Shown: in pieces, positions 43,319-52,479 of the stretch
Layout: every line of letters begins with the position of its first letter
Numbering within the stretch: the stretch's first letter is position 1
Notes under the pieces: generated by a model
The model's database searches: none
The model's input: the letters and a program-made list of their open reading frames with translations, nothing else
Told to the model about the DNA's origin: nothing
Position numbers and translations under genes: made by a program
Source of the DNA: CAZQVN01 sp964596775
GTDB lineage: Bacteria; Eisenbacteria; RBG-16-71-46; JABDJR01; JAWXBZ01
DNA length: 64,000 nucleotides
NCBI GenBank assembly: GCA_964596775.1
Contig: CAZQVN010000002.1
Coordinates: 186,001 to 250,000 of the forward strand
Reading direction: 5' to 3'

Positions 43319-44763
43319 GAGCGCTTCTCGTCAACCCGCCCGATCTTCACACGGTGGTAGCCAACAATCCCACCGTGATCGATGAAGAACGTGGAACACA
43401 TCCTCCGCTGGGAATTCTCCATGTGGCGGGATATCTCAGGGCGTTCAGCAACCACGAGGTCGGAATTCTGGACGCGCAGGTCGAGCACCTCGATTTCGAG
43501 GGCATTCGCCAGCGCATCGTGGATTTCAAGCCCGACCTGCTCGGCGTCACGGCCATGACCTTCACGATTCTCGACGTCATGGAAATCTGCCGGATCGCGA
43601 AGTCCATCGATCCGGATATCGTCGTTGCCCTTGGCGGCCCTCATGTTCACATTTTCCAGACGGAAACGATCCGGCTTCCCTTTGTCGATGTCATCGTGAT
43701 CGGCGAGGGGGAAACCACGTTCAAGGATCTGATGGACAACCTGCGCGACAAGAAGGGGATGCGCAAGGTCACCGGGATCGTCTACAAGGACGAGGATGGG
43801 TCGCTGGTCAACACCGGCAACCGGCCTCTGCTCGACGATCTCGACGTTCTGCCGTTTCCGGCCCGGGATCTGACGCCCTATACGAAATACACACACCTGA
43901 TGGCCAAGCATCAGCCCATCACCACGATGTTCACGAGCCGTGGATGTCCGTACAAGTGCACATTCTGCGACCGCCCGCACCTGGGGAAGAATTTCCGCGC
44001 CCGCTCGCCGATGAGCGTCGTCGACGAAATGGAAGAGATCGTGAATCTCGGGATCCGCGAAACCCTGATTTACGACGATACGTTCACGATCAACAAGCGC
44101 CGCGTTCACGAGATTTGTGACGAGATCCTCGCCCGGGGAATCAAGCTCGGCTGGGATATTCGCGCCCGAGTCAACACGGTAGACGAGGAACTTCTCGACA
44201 AGATGAAGGCCGCCGGCTGCGAGCGGATTCACTACGGTGTCGAGGTCGGAAACGACCGCATGATGCGCGTACTGAAGAAGGGGTTGACCATCTCGCAGGT
44301 GGAGCGCGGGTTCAAAATGACGAAGGATGCCGGGATCGAGACGCTGGCCTATTTCATGATCGGCAATCCGTCGGAGACCCGCGAAGACGTAATGGACACG
44401 ATCGCACTGTCCAAGCGGATCGATCCGGATTACATCCACCTGACGATTCTTACTCCGTTCCCGGCCACTGAGGTCTACTTCGAGGGCCTGAAGCAGGGGG
44501 TCGTGAAGGCCGACTTCTGGCGCGAGTTCGCCAAGAACCCGACCGCCGACTTCGAGCCGGAGTACTGGCTGGAGCACTTCACCAAGGAAGAACTCTTCGA
44601 ACTGCTCGTGCATGCCTACAAGGCGTTCTACCAGCGCCCCAGCTATGTGTGGAAGGTGGGACACCGGGTGCGTTCCGTCGGAGAGTTCATGCGCAAGGCC
44701 AGTGCGGGCCTCAAGATCTTCGGCATGGACGCACGTGGCGCTACGCGCCTGAGTGAAATCTAA
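43315..44763 (+). CDS. B12-binding radical SAM enzyme
   Basis: 482 residues: an N-terminal cobalamin-binding Rossmann domain (MRALLVNPPD, PDLLGVTAMTF, ALGGPHV, VIVIGEGETTF) followed by a radical SAM barrel with CPYKCTFC (Cys 211, 215 and 218) that binds the 4Fe-4S cluster. This class (BchE/P-methylase type) catalyses methylations and ring rearrangements. In a polysaccharide locus it may modify a sugar or lipid carrier, but the substrate is unknown. Coupled to the preceding GT2 by ATGA; overlaps the next gene by 11 bp. Confidence 0.85.
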   Translation: MRALLVNPPDLHTVVANNPTVIDEERGTHPPLGILHVAGYLRAFSNHEVGILDAQVEHLDFEGIRQRIVDFKPDLLGVTAMTFTILDVMEICRIAKSIDPDIVVALGGPHVHIFQTETIRLPFVDVIVIGEGETTFKDLMDNLRDKKGMRKVTGIVYKDEDGSLVNTGNRPLLDDLDVLPFPARDLTPYTKYTHLMAKHQPITTMFTSRGCPYKCTFCDRPHLGKNFRARSPMSVVDEMEEIVNLGIRETLIYDDTFTINKRRVHEICDEILARGIKLGWDIRARVNTVDEELLDKMKAAGCERIHYGVEVGNDRMMRVLKKGLTISQVERGFKMTKDAGIETLAYFMIGNPSETREDVMDTIALSKRIDPDYIHLTILTPFPATEVYFEGLKQGVVKADFWREFAKNPTADFEPEYWLEHFTKEELFELLVHAYKAFYQRPSYVWKVGHRVRSVGEFMRKASAGLKIFGMDARGATRLSEI

Positions 44764-45748
44764 GATCCTGCGAGGCTGGCTCCTGCGAGGAGTCGGCCTC
44801 GTTCTGTTTGCGCTGGTACTCAGCAGGATCGATTTCGCCCATTCATGGGCCCTGATTCGAGGGGCTCGAGTCGAGTGGCTTCTCTTCGCCGTGGCTCTGA
44901 TTTTTCCGATGATTGCCTTGAAGACGGCCCGCTGGATCTGGCTCCAGCGGGCCGTCTCCATTCCGGGAGGGTTCGGCCGCTCGTTTCTGGCCTACCTGAC
45001 GGGCATGTACGCCGGTTTGATCACCCCCGGTCGAATCGGAGAACTGGTGCGCGTTCGCTACCTGACCGATGCCGGGGCGCCACTGGGGGCGGCCCTCTCC
45101 ACCGTTCTTCTGGACCGGGTCATCGACATTCTCGGCCTCCTGGGCCTTGGGCTCCTGGCCATGGCTCCGCTGGCGGGGGAGTTTTTTCCCCTGTACGTGT
45201 CCGTTGTCGCGGTCAGCGCAGGTTCAGTCCTGGCTGCGCTGACGTTGCTGAGACGAGAGGGGAGCGGCTACCGGATGCTCCGTGGTGGGCTTCGAAGGCT
45301 TTTCGCGGCCACGGGGTCTGCCGGCATGCGGGCGGAGTCCCTGGCAGTGGCATTACGGGATGCCGCGTCTGCGCTCACACCGGCCATGATAGCCGGAATG
45401 ACCGCACTGACTCTTCTGGGCTGGTTCATTTACTACCTGCAGGCCTTCGCTCTGGCGAGGGCACTCGGCATACCCCTCGGGCTGTCCCCATTGATCGTTT
45501 CCACGACGACGGCTGCCGTAGCGGCTCTGGTACCCGTTTCCATCTCGGGCCTTGGAACGAGGGATGCCGTCCTGGTCGTCCTGTTCGGGAAGTTCGGGCG
45601 GCCGAGTGAGGAGGCGGTGGCGTTTTCCAGCCTCGTGTTCCTGATGCTGGTGGCCAACGCTTTCTTCGGTTTGATTGCCAGTCAGAGACTCGGGCCGTCG
45701 CCCGCACGTGACCGGGTTACTTCACAGGACGCGTCGCCACTATCTTGA
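44753..45748 (+). CDS. Second UPF0104/LPG_synthase_TM-type membrane protein
   Basis: 331 residues, about 7-8 membrane helices, with the family motifs YAGLITPGRIGELVRVRYL and VPVSISGLGTRDAVLV. The first copy of this family in the locus is at 37300; the two are only distantly similar by eye. Start GTG 44753 lies inside the end of the radical SAM gene. The last 32 bp overlap the convergent methyltransferase gene. Confidence 0.75.
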   Translation: MKSKILRGWLLRGVGLVLFALVLSRIDFAHSWALIRGARVEWLLFAVALIFPMIALKTARWIWLQRAVSIPGGFGRSFLAYLTGMYAGLITPGRIGELVRVRYLTDAGAPLGAALSTVLLDRVIDILGLLGLGLLAMAPLAGEFFPLYVSVVAVSAGSVLAALTLLRREGSGYRMLRGGLRRLFAATGSAGMRAESLAVALRDAASALTPAMIAGMTALTLLGWFIYYLQAFALARALGIPLGLSPLIVSTTTAAVAALVPVSISGLGTRDAVLVVLFGKFGRPSEEAVAFSSLVFLMLVANAFFGLIASQRLGPSPARDRVTSQDASPLS

Positions 45749-46724
45749 CCGATCTGGCCAGGCGGATCGTCCACGGAGTCATGCTGCGCAGAACGGAATT
45801 GACGGCAGCCAGGAGGGGGCTCCGCGCTCCGGCAAAATGCGCGTACACCTTGACGGAGAACCCCTGCTCCCGCAGGGACCGCGCAATTTCTTCCGGATAC
45901 AGCAGGTTCTCGATGAAGTCCCCCTTTACGGGGTCGACCGGGGAGACGTCAACCCGGGGAGGGGCTTCCGGCAAGGCTCCCGATGCAAGCAGACGTCGGG
46001 CCTCGGTCATGATCTGCGACCCGTGCAGGCGGAAGGTCCCCCAGGCCAGGCGGTCCAGGGTGTCGTCACTCAGGCCTGTGATCTCTTCGGCTATGAGGGC
46101 CCGTCTCCGATCCCGGTAGGGAACTTCGACACGATGCCCGTGGATATCGTCTCCGGGGGGCCCCTCCTCAAAACGTTTCCAGATTTCCAGAACGCGTCTG
46201 ACCGTCCGGGGGTTCAGGCCATTGTTTCCGTCACAGATCATGAGTGTCCCGCCCGGCTTCAGCAGCCGACCGGCTTCCCGGAGAAACTCGGCAGGGTATC
46301 GGAAATGGCTGTAGGCTTCGTTGCAGTAGATGAAATCGATGGACTCGTCCCGCAGGGGGGCATCGTGAACCGAGCCTCGCAGGATCGCCGCGGGAAGTGC
46401 TTCCGCGTAACGGGAACGAAGAACTTCCGAAGATGAAGACATGGTCCTGAAAACTTCCAGCCCGAGTGCCATTCGGGGGTTCAAGGAAGCAAGGCAAAGG
46501 AGGGTGACCCCGAAACCGGATCCGGCGTCCATCACTATCTTGCCCTCGGGAGAAACCCGCGCAAGGTTCAAATCCGCCTGCAGGGCCCGCGCGTATCGAC
46601 TCCGGCCGGAGTCGGACGTCAATTCCTCAAAATAATCATAAAACCAGGGGCTCACAGCCGACGGGCGTTCGGAAAAGACGGCGCTCAGATCATCGACCAG
46701 AAAGGTCAGAATGGGATTGGGCAT
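45717..46724 (-). CDS. Class I SAM-dependent methyltransferase
   Basis: 335 residues from the ATG at 46724; motif I is MDAGSGFGVTLL, followed by LEVFRTM, the SVHDAPLRDESIDFIYC segment and GGTLMICDG. Typical of small-molecule or lipid methyltransferases; substrate unknown. The open frame extends to 46862, but that would reach into the strong plus-strand promoter at 46842, so the shorter start is preferred; no clear ribosome-binding site marks either. It converges on the UPF0104 gene with a 32-bp tail overlap and is the only minus-strand gene of the polysaccharide region. Confidence 0.75.
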   Translation of the reverse strand: MPNPILTFLVDDLSAVFSERPSAVSPWFYDYFEELTSDSGRSRYARALQADLNLARVSPEGKIVMDAGSGFGVTLLCLASLNPRMALGLEVFRTMSSSSEVLRSRYAEALPAAILRGSVHDAPLRDESIDFIYCNEAYSHFRYPAEFLREAGRLLKPGGTLMICDGNNGLNPRTVRRVLEIWKRFEEGPPGDDIHGHRVEVPYRDRRRALIAEEITGLSDDTLDRLAWGTFRLHGSQIMTEARRLLASGALPEAPPRVDVSPVDPVKGDFIENLLYPEEIARSLREQGFSVKVYAHFAGARSPLLAAVNSVLRSMTPWTIRLARSVKIVATRPVK

Positions 46725-46841
46725 ACGGAGGGGCACAATACCACCGCCAGGCCCGCCGGAACAACTGCAGGACATGGCTAACTCAAGGCGAATCATCGGC
46801 TTAGAAACACGCCCACGGGAGGCAGCCCCGGGGCATTTTCG

Positions 46842-46871
46842 TTGACAATCCACCTGGGGCATTGTTATACT
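46842..46871 (+). promoter_or_regulatory. Strong candidate promoter for the second polysaccharide operon
   Basis: TTGACA (46842-46847, perfect), 18 bp, TATACT (46866-46871). The best -35/-10 pair in the window. It opens a leader of about 335 nt before the sugar-phosphate transferase gene. Confidence 0.65.
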
Positions 46872-46876
46872 GACCT

Positions 46877-47211
46877 CTCAAGTTCCTGTAGTTCTACAAT
46901 TTACGGGGGGAAACACATAGAGCGATTTCTAAGGCGTTGTTCCTAGAAAAGGTACCTCTCACCTGATTCTGGCGTTCTTGGAGCAAGAACTTGCAAATGC
47001 ATCTGTGTATGAGCCTTGGCCGCAAGACATCGCTCTGCAAATGGATCACACTTCCGATAACGAGAGTGAATCGGACGTGTTCCTCCATGGCTGGAATATC
47101 TGACCGGGAAACAGCTGGACCCCGGATTTTCGCGGAGTAACCTTCGAGTTCACTCGAAAGTTATCTCCTTTTTTTTTACGTGTTGCCGCGACACTCACCT
47201 CGAGCTGCCTC
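46877..47211 (+). ncRNA. Structured leader / candidate regulatory RNA upstream of the initiating transferase
   Basis: No gene is seen. There is a perfect 7-bp hairpin GTTCTTG-GAG-CAAGAAC (46974-46990), other short stems such as CCGGG/CCCGG (from 47104 to about 47125), and an intrinsic terminator at 47139-47177. The region would be transcribed from the promoter at 46842. It may be a cis-acting attenuator leader or a free RNA of about 300 nt; I matched it to no known class. Confidence 0.45.
47139..47177 (+). terminator. Intrinsic terminator in the leader of the second polysaccharide operon
   Basis: Stem TTCGAG/CTCGAA (6 bp perfect) extended by AAC/GTT across one mismatch, 4-nt loop TTCA, then ATCTCC and nine Ts (47169-47177). 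It stands 34 bp before the start codon of the next gene, downstream of a strong promoter. Confidence 0.65.
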
Positions 47212-47985
47212 ATGTTCAAGTCGGCGAACAGAGAATCAAGAAACGATGTTGGCGAGCTGCTTAAGAGGCCGCGCATGAACGGTCGTCTGGCGACGGCCCC
47301 GGTGCCGACCCAGACGGGGCGGCCGATGGCACACGTGCGGCCGGCTTTCGTCCCGGCGGATTTCCATCTGGACGAAAAGGGCTTTTACAAGAGGTACGGA
47401 AAACGGCTCCTGGACATAGTCACGTCATCTCTGGCAATTCTGGTTCTTCTTCCGTTTTTGCCGTTCATCGCACTGGCGATCAAGCTCTCCTCGCCTGGGC
47501 CGATGCTGTACCGGTCTCTGAGACTCGGGAAAAACGGCCGCCCGTTCGTTTTCTACAAATTCAGATCGATGGTGGCGGACGCCCATGCGACCAGGAATAT
47601 CCTGCTTCACCTGAACGAGGTCGACGGGCCGGTCTTCAAGCTTTCGAACGATCCCAGGGTCACGCGAGTCGGACGATTCCTCCGGCGGACCAGCATCGAC
47701 GAACTTCCCCAGCTCATCAACGTCCTTCGTGGAGAAATGACGCTGGTCGGTCCGCGACCGCCGATCCCGGAGGAAGTCGAAAAGTACGAACCGTGGCAGC
47801 GCCGGCGGCTGGATGTCACCCCGGGGATCACCTGCCTGTGGCAGATCAGCGGTCGCAGCCGCCTGGGATTCAACGAATGGATGCGTCTGGACCTCCAGTA
47901 CATACAGAACAGATCCTTCGGCCTGGATATGAAGATCATCCTGCGCACAATACCGGCGGTACTGTCCCGGGACGGAGCCTACTGA
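47212..47985 (+). CDS. Undecaprenyl-phosphate sugar-1-phosphate transferase (initiating enzyme)
   Basis: Starts the repeat unit by moving sugar-1-phosphate from a UDP-sugar to undecaprenyl phosphate. 257 residues: short N-terminal region, one hydrophobic reentrant/membrane segment (RLLDIVTSSLAILVLLPFLP), then the bacterial sugar transferase domain with FYKFRSMV, RRTSIDELPQL, MTLVGPRP and the final FGLDMKII segment. The long N-terminal membrane domain of WbaP is absent, so it resembles the compact PglC type. The sugar is not determinable. Confidence 0.9.
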   Translation: MFKSANRESRNDVGELLKRPRMNGRLATAPVPTQTGRPMAHVRPAFVPADFHLDEKGFYKRYGKRLLDIVTSSLAILVLLPFLPFIALAIKLSSPGPMLYRSLRLGKNGRPFVFYKFRSMVADAHATRNILLHLNEVDGPVFKLSNDPRVTRVGRFLRRTSIDELPQLINVLRGEMTLVGPRPPIPEEVEKYEPWQRRRLDVTPGITCLWQISGRSRLGFNEWMRLDLQYIQNRSFGLDMKIILRTIPAVLSRDGAY

Positions 47986-48028
47986 CGTTTCCCTGTCCGA
48001 CCCGCTTGTACCCCGCAAACGACCCGCT

Positions 48029-49564
48029 GTGAAACGCGCCCCGCTCTCCCCGGCGGCGGATTCCGCCCTCTACCCGGTCGTCCTGCTGGTGATCCTGGCC
48101 GCCGCCATTCGATTCTTCCGCCTGGATCATCAGAGCCTCTGGATAGATGAAGTGCTCATGATTCAAAGAGCGTCGCTTGGCGAACCGTTCCGCTGGGCCG
48201 ACTGGCTGGTCAATCCGCAGGGACCTCTTCCGGCCCTGCTCCTTCGCCTTTCGACACACCTGATGGGCGTTTCGGAATACGCGATGAGGTTCCCGTCAGC
48301 CATTGCGGGCACATTGACCGTTCCCGCAACGTACCTGCTGGCGCGAAGATTGAACCCGGATTCGGCCTGGGCCGCCGGCATTATGGCTGCATTCTCGCCC
48401 CTGCTGATCTGGTACTCGCAGGAGAACCGCCACTACGCACTGGCCGTTCTTGCGGCGGTCTGGTCAGCGACAGCTCTTCTCCGTCTTGTCGAAGAAACTA
48501 CTCCACGGGTGTCGACGCAGCTGTCTCTTTTCGCCGGCATTCTTGTCGGACTGCTCAGCCACCTGTCGATGGTGTTCGTGGTCGCGGCCCAGGGGTTGTC
48601 GCTTCTCATCTGGCACCGGGATCGCTTCAGGCCGTGGCTCCTTGCCGTCCTTCCGGCATTCCTGATCATGTCACCCTGGTTCTTCGTGGCGGTGACGGAA
48701 AATCTCAATCTGAAGCATCTGGCCCATACAGGTCCCATCCCCACGGAAGAAATGCTTCGGGGGGAGTCGACGTTTTCCTGGTGGGGAATCCCCTACACCG
48801 CATATGTCTTCTTTGCCGGATACTCCCTGGGGCCCCCCCTGGGGGTTCTTCATGCGCATCCGTCTCCGGTGGCGCTTTTCCCGTACGCGCCGTCCGTGGC
48901 GGCGTTGACGATTGGAGCGGGAGTGCTGCTGATCGCCGGCGTACGTTCAATGCTTCGAAGCCCCTTTCGACTGGGGCTGATTCTTCTCTGGACGATGCTG
49001 CCGCTGTTGGCGGTCATATTGTTGTCGCAGCGAAATGCGAAGGTCTTCAATCCACGCTACATTCTTGTGGCGCTCCCTCTGTGGCTTTGCCTTGCCGGAA
49101 GCGGCTTGAGCAGTCTGTTTCGCCGCTCCGTTCTTGCGGGGATCGCGGTGGTGCTGCTTCTTGGAGGGGCCACAACTCAGTCCATCGTTCAGTACTTCGG
49201 GGATGGACGATATGCTCGCGAGAACGTCCGCGCCGCCGCAACGCTGCTCACCAGGGAAACGCGCGAGCACGACATCGTGCTGGCCCAGGGCGTTCCCCAG
49301 GTCCTGCGCTGGTACTACGATGGACGCGCGCCGGTTCAGGCTGTCCAGGAGTTCGATGTGCGATCCGAAGAGCGCCTCGATCGCAAGGTCCGGGAGTGGC
49401 TTGAAGGGCGTCACAGGGTCTGGTTGTTCATATCACGACCGTGGTTGCAGGACCCGGAACTTCGACTCAATGCACTCATGGACGAAATGGCCGGACCAGG
49501 TGTCGAGTATGCCTACGACGGCGTCCGGGTGATTCTCTATGAGATGAAGGGTGCTCCTCGATGA
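48029..49564 (+). CDS. GT-C glycosyltransferase, ArnT/PMT-like (GT39/GT83)
   Basis: 511 residues with about 11-12 membrane helices. The first periplasmic loop has LDHQSLWIDEVLM, the acidic catalytic motif of the PMT/ArnT family, followed by WYSQENRHYALAV. It transfers a sugar from a polyprenyl-phosphate donor to lipid A, glycan or protein in the periplasm; the acceptor is unknown. GTG 48029 follows the transferase by 43 bp, and the stop overlaps the next gene by ATGA. Confidence 0.8.
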   Translation: MKRAPLSPAADSALYPVVLLVILAAAIRFFRLDHQSLWIDEVLMIQRASLGEPFRWADWLVNPQGPLPALLLRLSTHLMGVSEYAMRFPSAIAGTLTVPATYLLARRLNPDSAWAAGIMAAFSPLLIWYSQENRHYALAVLAAVWSATALLRLVEETTPRVSTQLSLFAGILVGLLSHLSMVFVVAAQGLSLLIWHRDRFRPWLLAVLPAFLIMSPWFFVAVTENLNLKHLAHTGPIPTEEMLRGESTFSWWGIPYTAYVFFAGYSLGPPLGVLHAHPSPVALFPYAPSVAALTIGAGVLLIAGVRSMLRSPFRLGLILLWTMLPLLAVILLSQRNAKVFNPRYILVALPLWLCLAGSGLSSLFRRSVLAGIAVVLLLGGATTQSIVQYFGDGRYARENVRAAATLLTRETREHDIVLAQGVPQVLRWYYDGRAPVQAVQEFDVRSEERLDRKVREWLEGRHRVWLFISRPWLQDPELRLNALMDEMAGPGVEYAYDGVRVILYEMKGAPR

Positions 49565-50652
49565 CGGTCCGGGTGGTCTATGTTTCCGACGGCGCCTGGT
49601 ATGGCGGGGCCGAGCGCTATATCGTCCGACTTGGTGGACATCTCGACCGGAGTCGTTTCTCGGTGGCATTGATTCATCCCGACAGAAGCTCGCTGGATGC
49701 GTTTTCCAGGGACGCCCGCTCGTCGGGCTTTGAGGTCGGCCGCATCCCCGCAGGCAGATTTGCAGGATTTCGCGATCCGGTTCAGCTTCAGAGACGCCTG
49801 AGTACACTCAGTCCCGACATCGTTCATCTGAACCTGCCCAGCAGTTACGATTTGAGCTGTGGGTGGGCGGCGGTCCCGGCTCGCCTCGGCGGAGCAAAAG
49901 CCGTCGTGGCAACGGAGCACATCGTAGATATCAAGGTGTCCCGCCGGCGGGCAATCGCAAGACGCATGGCGAACGGCTGGATCGATAGTTTCATCGCCAT
50001 TTCGGAGGCCAACCGCCGGATAATGATCGAGCGCCACGGTGTCCCTGAAGAGAAGTCCAGGGTTGTTCTCAACGGAATTTCCAATCCCGGGCCGCCGCCG
50101 GAGAAGCCTCCCAGCCCCTTTGTCATTGCCTGTGTCGGATCGCTCGAGCCGAGGAAAGGGCAAAGCCTGATTCTCGATGCGTTCGTCCGACTGGTCAAGA
50201 GAGGCGTCGATTCCCGGCTTGTTCTGGTCGGTTCCGGACCGGATCGAAGCACGCTGGAAGCCTGCGTGAAGCGGACCGGAGTCGCCGATCGGGTTCGATT
50301 TGCGGGGGCGGTCGAGTCGGCCGTGGAGGAAATCGGGGCCGCGCACATTCTTGCCGTGCCATCAATGAGCGAAGGCATTCCCTTCGTGGTTCTGGAGGGG
50401 ATGGCCTGCGGTGCCGTAGTCGTGAGTTCCAATCTGCCCGGATTATGCGAAGTACTGGAGCCAGGCAGGTCCGGCTGGATAGTCGACTCCCGGGACGCGG
50501 AGGCGTGGACCCGGCAGCTCGAGGCATTACACCGTGATCGTGCGTGTCTGGACGCATGCGCGCGGGCCGCCCGCATGGAGTTCGATCGCCGCTTTCACGT
50601 TGAACGCATGGTGCTGGAAACTCAGGCCATCTACGACGGAGTTCTTGGGTGA
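49561..50652 (+). CDS. Family 4 glycosyltransferase
   Basis: 363-residue GT-B enzyme: WYGGAERYIVRL near the N terminus, the donor-binding domain with FVIACVGSLEPRKGQ and the MSEGIPFVVLEGMACG acidic motif. Adds a sugar to the growing unit on the cytoplasmic face. ATG 49561 overlaps the preceding gene by ATGA, and its stop overlaps the next gene by GTGA. Confidence 0.85.
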   Translation: MTVRVVYVSDGAWYGGAERYIVRLGGHLDRSRFSVALIHPDRSSLDAFSRDARSSGFEVGRIPAGRFAGFRDPVQLQRRLSTLSPDIVHLNLPSSYDLSCGWAAVPARLGGAKAVVATEHIVDIKVSRRRAIARRMANGWIDSFIAISEANRRIMIERHGVPEEKSRVVLNGISNPGPPPEKPPSPFVIACVGSLEPRKGQSLILDAFVRLVKRGVDSRLVLVGSGPDRSTLEACVKRTGVADRVRFAGAVESAVEEIGAAHILAVPSMSEGIPFVVLEGMACGAVVVSSNLPGLCEVLEPGRSGWIVDSRDAEAWTRQLEALHRDRACLDACARAARMEFDRRFHVERMVLETQAIYDGVLG

Positions 50653-51854
50653 AGATTCTCGTCGTCAAACCGGTTCTTCCGTACCCACCCACGCAAGGTA
50701 CGCGCCGGGTGACAATGGCTCTTCTGCGGGCCATCGTGCCGGGTAATGATGTAGACCTGCTCGTGCCTTTGCAGTCCGCCGACCAGGCGAAGGATGCACA
50801 TGAACTGGAAAGCATCACAGGATGCCGTGTCACGGCCTGCCTGGTGCCCAACCGGCGGTCGCCGTGGCACCGCGCGTGGTACAAGTTGCTTTACCTGGTA
50901 TCCGGCGCCGCCGGAGGGCATTCCCCCCGGGCGCTCTATGCAACGCCGCCCGACCTTCTTCGGGCGGCCGCGCGTCTTTCGAAGGAAGGCGGGTATGACC
51001 TCGCAGTCTTCGAATACTGGTACATGTACCGCGTGTTTCCGCAGGTTCGCGCCAGGCGCAAGATCCTGCTGGCTCACGACTTCGAGTTCGAGGTAAACAG
51101 CAGGTCCCGCGGCGGTTCCGGACGCAGGCGCTGGAAAGACGTCGAGGCAAGGAGAGAACTCGAGGCCTGCCGGTGCGTGGATGAAGTCTGGACATTGACA
51201 CCGGAGGACGCGGCGGGGCTGTCGACCGCATCGGGGCTTCCCGGCGACCTCTTCAAGGTGTTTCCGTTCGGTGTGGACATCGATGCCCTGTCGACGCCCG
51301 TCCGATCGGGTGGTGAAAATGTCCTGTTCTTCGGTTCGTTTCTGGCGGACTTCAACATCGATGCCCTAGACTTTCTTCTCGAGGAGGTCTGGCCCCGGCT
51401 GAGTCGCCTCCGCCCGGAGGCTCGAATGACCGTGGCGGGGGCCGGACTCAGTCCTGCCCGGGTGCGACGCATCGAGAAGGCAGGAATCCTCTGCCGAGGC
51501 AGGGTGGACGACGTGGCTGACCTGTACGCCTCCGCATCCGTTGTGCTGATTCCGCTGCGGTACGGGGGAGGGTTGAGAATCCGCCTGCTCGAGGCGATGA
51601 GCTGTTCCAGGGCCGTTGTAGCCACGAGTATCGGCGCCGGGTCCATCGGGACGCCGGGGGTCGACCTGCTCGTTGCCGACGACCCGGATGGGCTGGCCTC
51701 GGCGGTTGCCGGATTGCTGGCCGATCCCGAGTCGGCGAGGGTTCTCGGCAATGCAGCGCGCACGCTCGTGGAAGCACGGTATTCGGAAGCGAAGGCGGCG
51801 GACGGAATTCGTGCGTTGATCGCCGCCGCGCCGCCGGATGGCTCTGTCCCGTGA
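50649..51854 (+). CDS. Family 4-type glycosyltransferase
   Basis: 401 residues, GT-B fold: start MKILVVKPVLPYPPTQGTRR, second domain with NVLFFGSFLADFNIDAL and PLRYGGGLRIRLLEAMSC. Resembles enzymes using nucleotide sugars in capsule synthesis; substrate unknown. Last gene of the polysaccharide locus; GTG 50649 is coupled to the preceding transferase. Confidence 0.82.
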   Translation: MKILVVKPVLPYPPTQGTRRVTMALLRAIVPGNDVDLLVPLQSADQAKDAHELESITGCRVTACLVPNRRSPWHRAWYKLLYLVSGAAGGHSPRALYATPPDLLRAAARLSKEGGYDLAVFEYWYMYRVFPQVRARRKILLAHDFEFEVNSRSRGGSGRRRWKDVEARRELEACRCVDEVWTLTPEDAAGLSTASGLPGDLFKVFPFGVDIDALSTPVRSGGENVLFFGSFLADFNIDALDFLLEEVWPRLSRLRPEARMTVAGAGLSPARVRRIEKAGILCRGRVDDVADLYASASVVLIPLRYGGGLRIRLLEAMSCSRAVVATSIGAGSIGTPGVDLLVADDPDGLASAVAGLLADPESARVLGNAARTLVEARYSEAKAADGIRALIAAAPPDGSVP

Positions 51855-51855
51855 T

Positions 51856-51883
51856 TTGACTTTCAGCGGCTATAATCTATACT
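51856..51883 (+). promoter_or_regulatory. Candidate promoter for the PTS IIA operon
   Basis: TTGACT (51856-51861), 16 bp, TATACT (51878-51883). It begins one base after the last polysaccharide gene and leads to a leader of about 120 nt before 52009. A second TATAAT at 51871 is too close to the -35. Confidence 0.55.
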
Positions 51884-52008
51884 TTGCTGGTTCCGAACCT
51901 CTCCGCATTTCGGAATTCGTTTGTTGACAAGTCGTCCCCATCGGGTTCCTCGGCGCAAGCGGATCCGCGGCCCCGAAAGTCTCTACACCGAAAGCGGAAA
52001 GGCCCTTC

Positions 52009-52479
52009 GTGATCGTCAATCTCCGGGAATTCTTCGAGGACAGCCTGTACATTCCCGAACTCAAGTCCACCACCAAGGACGAAGCGCTGTCGGAAATGGT
52101 TTCCTGCCTGGTCGAAGCCGGTCGCATTCGAGACGGAGAGATCCTGATGGAAATGCTGAACCAGCGGGAAACGCTCGGGTCCACGGGCATCGGGAGGGGA
52201 ATCGCGATTCCGCACGGGAGGTCGCTGGCCATCGGTCGCCTGACCATTCTGATGGCGCGTTCTTCGGCAGGGATCGATTTCAATGCGATGGACGGCAAGC
52301 CCGTCCACCTGGTGTTTCTGACGGTCGCGCCACCGCAGGACCGCTCCAACCTGTATCTTCCGGTTCTGGGCAAGATCGTCGAACTCGTCAAGAGCTCGAG
52401 GATTCGCAAGCGCCTCATGGCGGCAACCTCGTTCGAGGAAATATCCGGCATCATTCATGAGGTGGATGAAGATGGATGA
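52009..52479 (+). CDS. PTS EIIA-like protein (fructose/PtsN family)
   Basis: 156 residues of the EIIA fructose/mannitol/nitrogen-PTS fold. The phosphorylated histidine is expected at H69 in GIGRGIAIPHGRS. A single-domain EIIA next to no transport subunit usually has a regulatory role, as PtsN does. EI and HPr are not in the window. Start GTG 52009 (MIVNLREFFEDSL). Confidence 0.82.
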   Translation: MIVNLREFFEDSLYIPELKSTTKDEALSEMVSCLVEAGRIRDGEILMEMLNQRETLGSTGIGRGIAIPHGRSLAIGRLTILMARSSAGIDFNAMDGKPVHLVFLTVAPPQDRSNLYLPVLGKIVELVKSSRIRKRLMAATSFEEISGIIHEVDEDG

